A stretch of DNA of 64,000 bases from Hymenobacter cheonanensis (GTDB lineage: Bacteria; Bacteroidota; Bacteroidia; Cytophagales; Hymenobacteraceae). Shown here one piece after another: positions 33,480-41,102 of the stretch. Both the position numbers and the translations under genes were made by a program. The notes beneath the pieces were generated by a model. The model made no database searches, had not been told where the DNA came from, and was given only the letters and a program-made list of their open reading frames with translations. Location: positions 1 to 64,000 of the forward strand of contig NZ_JAUQSW010000004.1 of assembly GCF_030581075.1 (NCBI RefSeq). Reading direction: 5' to 3'. Numbering within the stretch: position 1 is the first letter of the stretch; the number at the start of each line of letters is the position of its first letter.

Positions 33480-34439
33480 ATGGAGCCCTTACTCGCCGAA
33501 AACCCCAACCGTTTCGTCCTCTTTCCCATTCAAAACCCGCAGGTGTGGGAGTTTTACAAGAAGGCGGAAGCCTCGTTCTGGACGGCCGAGGAAATTGACC
33601 TCTCGCAGGACCAGAAAGACTGGAACGGCCTGAACGACAACGAGCGCCATTTCATCAAGCACGTGCTGGCGTTCTTCGCGGCTAGCGACGGCATCGTGAA
33701 TGAGAACCTGGCCATCAACTTCATGCAGGAAGTGCAGATGCCCGAGGCGCGCTGCTTCTACGGCTTCCAGATTATGATGGAAAACATTCACAGCGAAACC
33801 TATTCGCTGCTGATTGATACCTACATCAAAGACCCCAAGGAAAAGGATTACCTCTTCAACGCCCTCGAAACAGTGCCCGCCGTGCAGCGCAAGGGCCAGT
33901 GGGCGCTGACGTGGATTAACTCCGAGAATTTTGCCGAGCGCCTCATTGCGTTTGCGGCCGTGGAGGGCATCTTTTTCTCGGGCTCGTTCTGCTCGATTTT
34001 CTGGCTGAAGAAGCGCGGCCTCATGCCCGGCCTCACGTTCTCGAACGAGCTGATTTCGCGCGATGAGGGGCTGCACTGCGATTTTGCCTGCCTGCTCTAC
34101 AGCTACCTCGAAAACAAGCTGCCCGAGGAGCGCGTGCAAGCCATTATCCGCGATGCGGTGACGATTGAGCAGGAGTTTGTGACCGATGCGCTGCCCGTGA
34201 GCCTCATCGGCATGAATGCCCGCACCATGAGCCAGTACATCGAGTTTGTGGCCGACCGCCTGCTGGTGTCGCTAGGGTGCAGCAAGATTTACAACGCCAG
34301 CAACCCCTTCGATTTCATGGAAATGATTTCGGTGCAGGGCAAAACCAACTTCTTCGAGAAGCGCGTGGCCGAGTACCAGAAAGCCGGTGTGATGACCGAG
34401 CGCGCCGACAATATGTTCTCGCTCGACGAGGATTTTTAG
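33480..34439 (+). CDS. nrdB: Ribonucleotide reductase class Ia small subunit
   Basis: Holds the di-iron/tyrosyl radical that starts ribonucleotide reduction. 319 aa from [12 protein letters not shown]. The ligands fit the eukaryote-like R2 pattern: D70, E101 and H104 ([11 protein letters not shown]), radical Tyr108, then E-x2-H in the second half ([14 protein letters not shown]). The C-terminal tail FSLDEDF is the peptide that docks on NrdA. nrdA follows 560 bp downstream behind a terminator, so the two are not tightly co-transcribed. A DnaA-box cluster is upstream. Confidence 0.97.
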   Translation: MEPLLAENPNRFVLFPIQNPQVWEFYKKAEASFWTAEEIDLSQDQKDWNGLNDNERHFIKHVLAFFAASDGIVNENLAINFMQEVQMPEARCFYGFQIMMENIHSETYSLLIDTYIKDPKEKDYLFNALETVPAVQRKGQWALTWINSENFAERLIAFAAVEGIFFSGSFCSIFWLKKRGLMPGLTFSNELISRDEGLHCDFACLLYSYLENKLPEERVQAIIRDAVTIEQEFVTDALPVSLIGMNARTMSQYIEFVADRLLVSLGCSKIYNASNPFDFMEMISVQGKTNFFEKRVAEYQKAGVMTERADNMFSLDEDF

Positions 34440-34456
34440 GCGCGCGCCAACGTAGT

Positions 34457-34494
34457 AAAAAGCCCTGACTTTCTCTTCGAAGTCAGGGCTTTTT
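34457..34494 (+). terminator. Intrinsic terminator after nrdB
   Basis: Perfect 14-bp arms AAAAAGCCCTGACT (34457-34470) and its complement (34481-34494) with a 10-nt loop and terminal T-run. Confidence 0.88.
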
Positions 34495-34523
34495 GGTGGG
34501 TCGCAGCAGGTCGCCCGCGGGTA

Positions 34524-34766
34524 GTGGGCAGCATCTCAATTGCTCCCGTTACTAGTACTGCCGCCTCCTGGCCTCGGCCGGGGCAGGTTGCCCCTAGCTG
34601 CAACCCCTGTGCTTTTTGCCGCCGCTGGCTGGTGATGAACGGCAAACAGGTTGTTAAACGCTGCCCGTGCAAGGCGTTTGGGCCGCCCGTGCCCGTCGTG
34701 GCGCTGGTGGCTGGGGCGGGGCTGGCGGTGGCTGGCTACTGCTGGTACTATAGCCGCCGAAAGTAG
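34524..34766 (+). CDS. Possible small Cys-rich membrane protein
   Basis: An 80-aa reading frame from GTG in the 560-bp nrdB-nrdA gap. It has the cysteine pairs CNPCAFC and KRCPC flanking a basic stretch, then one hydrophobic helix VVALVAGAGLAVAGYCWYY and a basic end. The zinc-ribbon-plus-anchor order makes it credible, but the first 25 residues look random and the true start could be internal. Antisense frames over the same bases are open too, so coding status is uncertain. Confidence 0.3.
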   Translation: MGSISIAPVTSTAASWPRPGQVAPSCNPCAFCRRWLVMNGKQVVKRCPCKAFGPPVPVVALVAGAGLAVAGYCWYYSRRK

Positions 34767-34813
34767 GCCAAAAGCCACTGGATATACACAATAAAAACCT
34801 AATTCTCGCGTCA

Positions 34814-34850
34814 GCCGCCCAGCCGTTTTTTCAAAAAATGGCCGGGCGGC
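34814..34850. terminator. Long hairpin upstream of nrdA
   Basis: 18-bp arms (GCCGCCCAGCCGTTTTTT at 34814-34831, complement to 34850) with two mismatches and a 1-nt centre. A6 and T6 meet at the loop, so the loop-proximal pairs are weak. Bases 34851-34998 hold nothing else recognised apart from the nrdA leader. Confidence 0.5.
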
Positions 34851-34998
34851 CTCATTTTCAGGCTGTGCGGACCGATTCTAAATATTTCTCTTGGCAACCC
34901 CAAACATGGGAACTAATTTCCGGCTTTAAAGCACCGCAGCTTCGCACTAGAGGCTAGCCAGATTAGTAGTTATCGCCCACCTTAGCGCTTCCCATAAC

Positions 34999-37374
34999 AT
35001 GCTCGTAATCAAACGCGATGGCCGCCGTGAGTCGGTCAAGTTCGATAAAGTAACCGCCCGCATTGAGAAACTTTGCTACGGGCTTAATCAAAATTTCGTG
35101 TCGCCCATCGAGGTGGCCAAGAAGGTCATCGACGGCATCTACGATGGCGTGACGACCGTCGAACTCGACAACCTGGCGGCGGAGACGGCCGCTTCGCTGA
35201 CCACCCGGCACCCGGACTACGCCATCCTGGCGGCCCGCATCGCGGTGAGCAACCTGCACAAGGTGACCTCGAAGTCGTTTTCGAGCACCATGAAGCGGCT
35301 GTATACCTACGAGGACCCCAAGAATGGCGACAACGCCTCGCTGATTGCCAAGGACGTGTGGGAGGTGATTCACAAGCACGCGCACACCCTGGACTCGGCC
35401 ATTATCTACGACCGCGATTACAACTACGACTTCTTCGGCTTCAAGACCCTGGAGCGCTCGTACTTGCTGCGCCTTGATGGCAAGGTGGTGGAGCGGCCCC
35501 AGCACATGCTGATGCGCGTGTCGGTGGGCATTCACAAGGACGACATCGACTCGGCCATCAAGACCTACAACATGATGAGCGAGCGCTGGATGACCCACGC
35601 TACGCCGACCTTGTTCAACGCCGGCACGCCCAAGCCGCAGATGTCGTCGTGCTTCCTGCTCACGGTGAAGGACGACTCGATTGAGGGCATCTACGAGACG
35701 CTGAAGGACTGCGCGCTGATTTCGCAGAGCGCAGGCGGCATCGGGCTGGCCGTGCACAACGTGCGCGCCACGGGCTCCTACATTAAGGGCACCAACGGCA
35801 ACTCCAACGGCTTGGTGCCGATGCTGAAGGTGTTCAACGATACGGCCCGCTACGTGGACCAGGGCGGCGGCAAGCGCAAGGGTGCGTTCGCCATTTACCT
35901 GGAGCCCTGGCACGCCGACATTTTCGAATTCCTGGACTTGAAGAAGAACCACGGTAAGGAAGAAATGCGCGCCCGCGACTTGTTTTACGCCCTCTGGACG
36001 CCCGACTTGTTTATGAAGCGCGTGGAAGCCAACGGCGACTGGACGCTGATGTGCCCCCACGAGTGCCCCGGCCTCGACACCACCTGGGGCCCCGAGTTTG
36101 AGAAGCTCTACACCAAGTACGAGCGCGAGGGCCGCGGCCGCAAGACCATCAAGGCGCAGGAGCTGTGGTTCCACATTCTGGAAAGCCAGACCGAGACGGG
36201 CACGCCCTACATGCTCTTCAAGGACGCCGCCAACGGCAAGAGCAACCAGCAGAACCTCGGCACCATTAAGTCGAGCAACCTCTGCACCGAGATTATGGAG
36301 TACACCGACAAGGACGAGATTGCGGTGTGCAACCTTGCCTCGCTGGCGCTGCCCCGCTACCTCGTGGAAGATGCCCAGGGCAACCTGACCTTCGACCATA
36401 AGACGCTCTACGACATCACGTACCAGACTACCTTGAACCTCAACAAGGTAATCGACGTGAACTACTACCCGGTGCCCGAAACCGAGCGCTCCAACTTCCG
36501 CCACCGCCCCATCGGGCTGGGCGTGCAGGGCCTGGCCGACACGTTTATTGCCCTGCGCATGCCCTTCGAAAGCGACGAAGCCAAGGGCCTGAACGAGGAC
36601 ATTTTCGAGACGATTTACTTCGCCGCCATGACGGCCTCGAAGGACCTCGCCATGAAGGACGGGGCCTACGAAACCTTCCCCGGCTCGCCGCTTTCCAAAG
36701 GAATCTTCCAGTTCGATATGTGGGGCGTGACGCCCAAATCGGGCCGCTGGGACTGGGACACCCTGCGCGGCCAGGTAGTGGAGCACGGCGTGCGCAACTC
36801 GCTGCTGGTGGCGCCCATGCCCACCGCCAGCACCGCCCAGATTCTGGGCAATAACGAGTCGTTTGAGCCCTACACCAGCAACATTTATGTGCGGCGCGTG
36901 CTCAGCGGCGAGTTTATGGTGGTGAACAAGCACCTGCTGAAGGACCTGGTGAAGCTGGGCCTCTGGAACGAGCAGATGAAGCAGGACATCATCGCGGCCA
37001 ACGGCTCGGTGCAGGGCATTGCCCGCGTGCCGCAGCACATCAAGGACCTGTACAAGACGGTGTGGGAGATTTCGCAGCGCACCATCATCGACATGGCCGC
37101 CGACCGGGGTGCCTACATCTGCCAGAGCCAGAGCCTGAACCTGCACGTGCAGAACCCCAACTTCGGCAAGCTCACCAGCATGCACTTCCACAGCTGGAAG
37201 CGCGGCCTCAAAACCGGCATGTACTACCTGCGCACCAAAGCCGCCGCCGACGCCATCAAGTTCACGGTGGAAAAGCAAGCCGCCGAAACCCTGGAGCCCA
37301 TGTACGCCCAGAACCAAAGCGACATGGCCTGCTCGCTCGATAACCCGGACGCCTGCGAGGCCTGCGGTTCGTAA
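34999..37374 (+). CDS. nrdA: Ribonucleotide reductase class Ia large subunit
   Basis: Catalytic and allosteric subunit making dNDPs from NDPs. The 791-aa protein begins with an ATP-cone ([29 protein letters not shown]), the overall activity switch. Active-site features include [45 protein letters not shown] and [19 protein letters not shown]. The redox-active C-terminal pair is CEAC, near the end (DACEACGS). Eukaryote-like subtype, matching NrdB. A terminator and then the AT-rich RT insert follow directly. Confidence 0.98.
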   Translation: MLVIKRDGRRESVKFDKVTARIEKLCYGLNQNFVSPIEVAKKVIDGIYDGVTTVELDNLAAETAASLTTRHPDYAILAARIAVSNLHKVTSKSFSSTMKRLYTYEDPKNGDNASLIAKDVWEVIHKHAHTLDSAIIYDRDYNYDFFGFKTLERSYLLRLDGKVVERPQHMLMRVSVGIHKDDIDSAIKTYNMMSERWMTHATPTLFNAGTPKPQMSSCFLLTVKDDSIEGIYETLKDCALISQSAGGIGLAVHNVRATGSYIKGTNGNSNGLVPMLKVFNDTARYVDQGGGKRKGAFAIYLEPWHADIFEFLDLKKNHGKEEMRARDLFYALWTPDLFMKRVEANGDWTLMCPHECPGLDTTWGPEFEKLYTKYEREGRGRKTIKAQELWFHILESQTETGTPYMLFKDAANGKSNQQNLGTIKSSNLCTEIMEYTDKDEIAVCNLASLALPRYLVEDAQGNLTFDHKTLYDITYQTTLNLNKVIDVNYYPVPETERSNFRHRPIGLGVQGLADTFIALRMPFESDEAKGLNEDIFETIYFAAMTASKDLAMKDGAYETFPGSPLSKGIFQFDMWGVTPKSGRWDWDTLRGQVVEHGVRNSLLVAPMPTASTAQILGNNESFEPYTSNIYVRRVLSGEFMVVNKHLLKDLVKLGLWNEQMKQDIIAANGSVQGIARVPQHIKDLYKTVWEISQRTIIDMAADRGAYICQSQSLNLHVQNPNFGKLTSMHFHSWKRGLKTGMYYLRTKAAADAIKFTVEKQAAETLEPMYAQNQSDMACSLDNPDACEACGS

Positions 37375-37404
37375 GAAGTTTTAGGCAAAAATAAATCTAA
37401 AATA

Positions 37405-37436
37405 AAAGGAGGGGGTATTTGCTCCCTCCTTTTTTT
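37405..37436 (+). terminator. Terminator after nrdA, abutting the RT start
   Basis: AAAGGAGGG (about 37405-37413) pairs with CCCTCCTTT (about 37424-37433), followed by more T. It ends 5 nt before the RT ATG. Its left arm contains AGGAGG, a perfect Shine-Dalgarno word that the stem would hide, though 29 nt from the ATG is too far for normal use. Confidence 0.75.
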
Positions 37437-37441
37437 AATAT

Positions 37442-38386
37442 ATGCCAGCTATAACGCCTGATTTGAAAAGAGTTTGTAGCCTTTCTAATCTTAGAAAGGC
37501 TTGGAATCGTATTAATAGTTCTCGTAAATACGATTATAAGAACTATTTCAGGCATTTATACAAATCTTATGAGATTTCACTAGAAGATAATCTTAGGAGT
37601 ATTAGGGAGAGACTCAAAAGTGGTACTTACAAACCAAGTCATGCTGTTAAAATATATCTTCCTAAAAAGTCTGGATTACTTAGGGTATTTAGTTTGTTAT
37701 CAGTTGAAGACCAAATAGTATATCAAGCTTTTGGTAATATTGTGGCTGAGAACCTTAGTTCGAAAGCTCGTGCGCACTATAATTCGAATAATTTTGGTCA
37801 TCATTTTGCAGGTGTTCACTCAGAGTTTTTTTTCAAACCTTGGGAAATAGGTTATAATAAATTCAAAAGCGAATTTAAAAAATCATTTCGTGCAGGGCTT
37901 ATATACACAGCTACATTCGATTATACAGCGTTTTATGATACAGTGGACCACAGCGTCCTTTCTCATTTGCTAGAGGATTTAAGATTTACTCCTGAGTTTT
38001 GTCAGAATATCATAGAATATTTGAAATATTGGACTTGTACAGAGCCATGTGAGGCTAAATACCATAGTCACGGGATACCTCAAGGACCTCTTACGTCAGG
38101 AATCTTCGGTGAGGTTATGTTGACCTATGTCGATACTACATTTTGCAAAGGGCCACAACCGTATCGTTACATGAGATATGTTGATGATATAAGAATTTTA
38201 TCTGTGGACGAGCTGGGTGTAAAAAAAGCAGTTATGCGGTTAGATATATTAAGTAAGCGAATAGGCCTTTTCCCTCAAGCAAGTAAACTCAGTTTACATA
38301 AGATTACTGATATTGATTCTGAGCTTAAAAACGTTAGTAATATTGGCGAGCTAAACGTAATAAAGGAAAAAATATTAGCTACCTGA
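37442..38386 (+). CDS. Reverse transcriptase (Abi/DRT-like), N-terminal reading frame
   Basis: A 314-aa RNA-directed DNA polymerase domain. The N-terminus LKRVCSLSNLRKAWNRIN resembles bacterial RT leaders. Fingers: KIYLPKKSGLLRVFSLLSVEDQIVYQAFGNIVA (parts of 70-102). Motif A: TATFDYTAFYDTVDHSVL with D160. Motif B: HGIPQGPLTSGIFGEVML (210-227). Motif C: YVDD (246-249, MRYVDDIRIL), both aspartates intact. A motif D-like part is RLDILSKRIGLF. No maturase/X domain or HNH of group II introns is seen, and no room exists upstream for a retron msr-msd. The frame ends at TGA 38384-38386, but the protein evidently continues in the next frame (see the frameshift site), making it the front part of an AbiA-like protein. 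Confidence 0.9.
   Translation: MPAITPDLKRVCSLSNLRKAWNRINSSRKYDYKNYFRHLYKSYEISLEDNLRSIRERLKSGTYKPSHAVKIYLPKKSGLLRVFSLLSVEDQIVYQAFGNIVAENLSSKARAHYNSNNFGHHFAGVHSEFFFKPWEIGYNKFKSEFKKSFRAGLIYTATFDYTAFYDTVDHSVLSHLLEDLRFTPEFCQNIIEYLKYWTCTEPCEAKYHSHGIPQGPLTSGIFGEVMLTYVDTTFCKGPQPYRYMRYVDDIRILSVDELGVKKAVMRLDILSKRIGLFPQASKLSLHKITDIDSELKNVSNIGELNVIKEKILAT
38365..38373 (+). other. A6 run: probable -1 frameshift site in the RT gene
   Basis: GGAAAAAAT: six A at 38367-38372. In the RT frame the codons are GAA AAA ATA and a stop comes four codons later. A -1 shift on AAA, or one additional A, gives E-K-N-I-S-Y-L-N-D-I-R-K and joins without loss to the downstream frame. That frame is open from 38341 (a TAA stands at 38338), so the crossover must lie in 38341-38383. 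It may be a real mutation, a base-calling error in a homopolymer, or programmed slippage. Confidence 0.75.
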
Positions 38387-38445
38387 ATGATATTAGGAAA
38401 ATAATAAAAGATGGGAAGGTTCTTGATGAAACTTCATTCAAGTAC

Positions 38446-39594
38446 ATGTTAGCTCGCGTTCCTAATGAAACTAGGTTGGAGAAGAAGTGTGTTGAAGTTC
38501 TTCTTAATCAGCCTAATTTATGTGATTCAGTTGTCAGGTATCTGGCTAATAGGGACTTTTTAAATGATTCAATAGCTGACCTTATATTAAAGTTTATCTC
38601 GGAAACAAATTTATACGAAGAAGTTACTGCAAAATGTTTGCAATTAGCTTTGAATAGAATAAAGTCGGTAGAATTAAAAAATGCATTCAGTGAATTTTGT
38701 CTGGAATCGTTAAGGAGAAATGAAATAAGTTCCCTAAATCTTAAAGCTCAGATTTATGCCTGGGTACTCAAAACGGTTGCACTGAAATTTAATGATTTAG
38801 AAAGTATTTTAGTATCTGAGGAAAGTTGGGTCATTCATAATATTATCAATGAAATTGATTTATCTCTTTATGGAAAGCCTTCGTACGCCTCGATTATTAA
38901 TAATCTGCTTACGCATAAAAATTCTGATGTTCAAGCTTATGCCTCGTATCTCGCAATAGAAGCTGAAATAGATGTAACGGCTAATACTAGTAATATTGGA
39001 CTTTTAGCTAAAGCATCTTTACGAAAAGCTGGAAAAATATCTGGCAGCATTGCAAGAGCAAGTACAATATCAGAATCCCTATCATATATCGTTGGTCTAA
39101 GCTTGTCTGAGTGTAATTGGAAAAAGTTCTTTGGTGTAAATCACAGCAAGGTTGAGCACCAGATACTGATGTGTAAGTCATACATAAGGAGTAATCCGAC
39201 TGCATTTATAAATCAATTAGATTCATTTAATGAATTAGTTCTGAACTCATTATTTCCTCTAGACCAAAGACTTGGAAATTATCAACTCGGAGGTATTGGA
39301 GGATTTGTGAATACTCCTACTTGTTCTTTAGCAAAAAATCACCCTGATATTTATAAGATGTGTGAAGGCGTGCATTTATTAAGGAAAGAATCAGAGCTTT
39401 CTCATCCTATAGTGAGAAAAAGTACAAAAGACAGGACAGCTTTGCGCTTTACTAGGACTATAGCATTTTCCGAAGTCAAAAAGTTGAAGCCAGTGATGCA
39501 AGCGGCTGCTATAGCAATTGTAGATTTTGTTTTCCAAAACACAAATAGTCTTAAAGTAACAAAAGGCGGTGTGATTAGTGAACTCAAGAATTGA
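38446..39594 (+). CDS. C-terminal part of the RT protein: helical domain with HEPN-like motif
   Basis: 382 aa from the first ATG, but the frame is open from 38341 and the extra upstream residues (NISYLNDIRKIIKDGKVLDE) read as protein, so this is the continuation of the RT, not an independent gene. It is almost wholly helical with HEAT-like stretches (SDVQAYASYLAIEAEIDV at 160-177). Near the end is R313-x6-H320 (LLRKESELSHPIVRK), which fits the R-x4-6-H signature of HEPN ribonucleases. RT plus helical repeats plus terminal HEPN is the layout of lactococcal AbiA. Same low GC as the RT. An independent start at 38446 remains possible. HEPN identity is tentative. Confidence 0.7.
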   Translation: MLARVPNETRLEKKCVEVLLNQPNLCDSVVRYLANRDFLNDSIADLILKFISETNLYEEVTAKCLQLALNRIKSVELKNAFSEFCLESLRRNEISSLNLKAQIYAWVLKTVALKFNDLESILVSEESWVIHNIINEIDLSLYGKPSYASIINNLLTHKNSDVQAYASYLAIEAEIDVTANTSNIGLLAKASLRKAGKISGSIARASTISESLSYIVGLSLSECNWKKFFGVNHSKVEHQILMCKSYIRSNPTAFINQLDSFNELVLNSLFPLDQRLGNYQLGGIGGFVNTPTCSLAKNHPDIYKMCEGVHLLRKESELSHPIVRKSTKDRTALRFTRTIAFSEVKKLKPVMQAAAIAIVDFVFQNTNSLKVTKGGVISELKN

Positions 39595-39630
39595 CTGTAT
39601 TTTTTCATCTTCGTGTATAATTATGGTTTC

Positions 39631-39670
39631 CCCAGCCGCTGCCGCCCCCGGTAGCGGCTGTCGTGTTTTT
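39631..39670 (+). repeat. Shared hairpin, copy 1
   Basis: Arms AGCCGCTGCC and GGTAGCGGCT with one G-T pair, loop GCCCCC, then GTCGTG and T5. It begins 37 nt after the RT C-terminal stop codon and marks the right edge of the AT-rich insert. Probably an intrinsic terminator. Four near-identical copies follow within 3.4 kb. Bases 39671-39793 hold no other recognised feature. Confidence 0.85.
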
Positions 39671-39793
39671 GGGGGGAGCGGGCGGGACGCACTTGGTACC
39701 TTAGTCGCATGGAAACGCCAGCTTCGGCGGCGAGGGGGGGCGTAGCTTGCGGGATAACTGACTGGAATTTGCGCTTATCAAACCTTACGTCTT

Positions 39794-40207
39794 ATGAAGC
39801 TTCTGATACTTGGAATCATTTTTCTTCTAATCTCCTCAAGCAGCGATAGCCGGGCGCAAGGCCAGTCGGTCCGGCTCGTTCGGGTAGAACGCGAATACTT
39901 GAGGGACTTGGACGACGGGAAAGAGTGCGTCCCGATAGAAATAGGCCGAAAGAAGGGCGAACAACTGGATTTGGTATTGCCTCCTTTGTATCGAAACTCA
40001 GTTTCTATTTGGGACGAAGAGAACTGGCGTAAGTTTTTCAAGCGTGATAACCCTTATCAGCCAATTCAGCGAACCGGAAGCGGCGAGAACGACGAGAGAA
40101 AGGAAATTGTCTTGCACTTGAGCAAGCTGAAAGACGGGACTTATTACGTTTGGCTTGTTGGCGACTCTGTAGGGGGAACTTTTCAAATTCACTTAAAGAC
40201 AGAGTAG
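39794..40207 (+). CDS. Hypothetical exported protein
   Basis: 137 aa. A signal peptide (LLILGIIFLLISSSSDSRA) is followed by a domain with many charged residues and a C-terminal strand pattern LSKLKDGTYYVWLVGDSVGGTFQIHLKT resembling a small beta-sandwich. No family recognised. Base composition is intermediate, clearly less GC-rich than the core genome. It stands alone between hairpin copies 1 and 2, the latter 14 nt after its stop. Confidence 0.65.
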   Translation: MKLLILGIIFLLISSSSDSRAQGQSVRLVRVEREYLRDLDDGKECVPIEIGRKKGEQLDLVLPPLYRNSVSIWDEENWRKFFKRDNPYQPIQRTGSGENDERKEIVLHLSKLKDGTYYVWLVGDSVGGTFQIHLKTE

Positions 40208-40221
40208 TATCCTTGACTTCA

Positions 40222-40261
40222 CCCAGCCGCAGCCGCCCCCGGTAGCGGCTGCCGTGTTTTT
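40222..40261 (+). repeat. Shared hairpin, copy 2
   Basis: AGCCGCAGCC / GGTAGCGGCT with one A-A mismatch and one G-T pair, loop GCCCCC, then GCCGTG and T5. Starts 14 nt after the preceding gene. Confidence 0.85.
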
Positions 40262-40285
40262 GGAGGCTAGCGCTATTTTTAGAGC

Positions 40286-40738
40286 ATGGATAATTTCTCA
40301 CCATCAACAGTGCAGTACTTGACTGAAGCGGGGTGGTATGCTGGCCGCAAAGTCTCGCTTGTCAAGTATCGAGCTTACTTAGAAGGCGAAGGATATACTT
40401 GGTTTTCAAAGGCAGCAGAGTTTTTGGAGGAGTTTGGGAACTTGCTAATAAAATTTAGAAGAGCATCTGGTGAAATAAATACGCTGGACTTTGATGCCTG
40501 CGAGGCTAGCGCTAGCTTCGATTCATACTGGGTAAGAGAAAATTATTCTAAACGCCTAGGGCGCTCACAGTTTTGTGTGATTGGGCAAGCCTATGGCAGC
40601 CATCTGCTGCTCTTTATGGATGACGAAGGCAAGGTGTACGGAGGCTTTGATGAATTCCTATGCCTAGTAGATGTTAGCGGAGAAGAGGCTATTGAGGTTA
40701 TCTGCTCCAACCGTTCTATAATAGAGATTCCAGAATAG
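40286..40738 (+). CDS. SUKH-3-like immunity protein
   Basis: A 150-aa cytosolic protein resembling the SUKH-3 group. These are immunity proteins of polymorphic toxin systems that neutralise a cognate nuclease or other toxin. Matching segments are AAEFLEEFGNLLIKFRRASGE, FDSYWVRENYSKRLGRSQFCVIGQAYG and LLLFMDDEGKVYGGFDEFL. No toxin gene is adjacent, so it is an orphan, useful against toxins of competing strains or retained from a decayed locus. Lower GC than the core. Flanked by hairpin copies 2 and 3, the latter 3 nt after its stop. Confidence 0.72.
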   Translation: MDNFSPSTVQYLTEAGWYAGRKVSLVKYRAYLEGEGYTWFSKAAEFLEEFGNLLIKFRRASGEINTLDFDACEASASFDSYWVRENYSKRLGRSQFCVIGQAYGSHLLLFMDDEGKVYGGFDEFLCLVDVSGEEAIEVICSNRSIIEIPE

Positions 40739-40741
40739 CCC

Positions 40742-40780
40742 CCCAGCCGCTGCCGCCCCGGTAGCGGCTGCCGTGTTTTT
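40742..40780 (+). repeat. Shared hairpin, copy 3
   Basis: AGCCGCTGCC / GGTAGCGGCT with loop GCCCC, then GCCGTG and T5. Immediately after the SUKH-3-like gene. Confidence 0.85.
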
Positions 40781-40787
40781 GAGGGAG

Positions 40788-40992
40788 TCCGGTAGGGCAG
40801 GGGGGCCGACGCCCGGCCTTAGCGGACGTCCGGTAGGGCGGCGAACCGGGCGCGCGGGCTTACCGGACGTCCGGTGGGGCCGGGGGTGCGGCGCGGGGCC
40901 TTACCGGACTTCCGGAAGGGCGGCGGCCCTGGCTACCGGGCCTGCCGGACGTCCGGCCGGGCGGGCGGCCGGGCGCGCCGGCCTACCGGAGG
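40788..40992. repeat. Five-unit 41-bp GC-rich tandem repeat
   Basis: Five exact 41-bp periods start at 40788, 40829, 40870, 40911 and 40952. Each starts TCCGG-NN-GGG and ends with a variant of TACCGGACG, so every junction forms a small palindrome ACCGGACG-TCCGGT. The middles are diverged but keep length. 41 is not a multiple of 3, and the overlapping ORF is Gly/Arg/Pro low-complexity, so this is not coding. The remainder of the 40739-41102 gap (40993-41102) shows only a TATCTTAC promoter-like word near 41070. Confidence 0.88.
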
Positions 40993-41102
40993 GCGGCGGG
41001 GGCAAGGTGAGCCATTGCCCGGGGTAGCGGCCTTGCGGCCAGCGCCACTACCTGGCGGCAAGCATTATCTTACGGGCGTATTCACGTATTCCCACATTCC
41101 TC

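Larger units (their letters stand above)
37375..39625. other. AT-rich foreign insert carrying the RT gene
   Basis: Base composition falls abruptly after the nrdA stop codon, from the GC-rich background to roughly one third GC by eye, and returns just as abruptly at about 39626. Codon use changes with it (TTA, ATA, AGA, AAT become common). No integrase, transposase, flanking tRNA or obvious direct repeat was found at either edge. It is best read as a horizontally acquired gene cassette, and its content suggests phage defence. Confidence 0.85.

Noticed and set aside
34963-37317. A 784-codon open frame antisense to nrdA
   Set aside because: It mirrors nrdA codon by codon; its Val/Gly/His-rich product is what the complement of GC-rich coding DNA gives. 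nrdA itself is beyond doubt.
37375-37441. Retron msr-msd RNA upstream of the RT
   Set aside because: Only 67 bp separate nrdA and the RT start and they hold a simple terminator hairpin. Downstream of the RT there is likewise no long structured stretch.
37442-39594. Group II intron
   Set aside because: No maturase X domain, no HNH domain and no domain V-like RNA hairpin was seen around the RT.
38446-39594. Independent second gene of a two-gene RT system
   Set aside because: The frame is open and protein-like for over 30 codons before its first ATG, so a continuous protein is the simpler reading; not fully excluded.
40773-41027. Open frame over the 41-bp tandem repeats
   Set aside because: The product is Gly/Arg/Pro/Ala low complexity, the period is not a multiple of three, and there is no start context.
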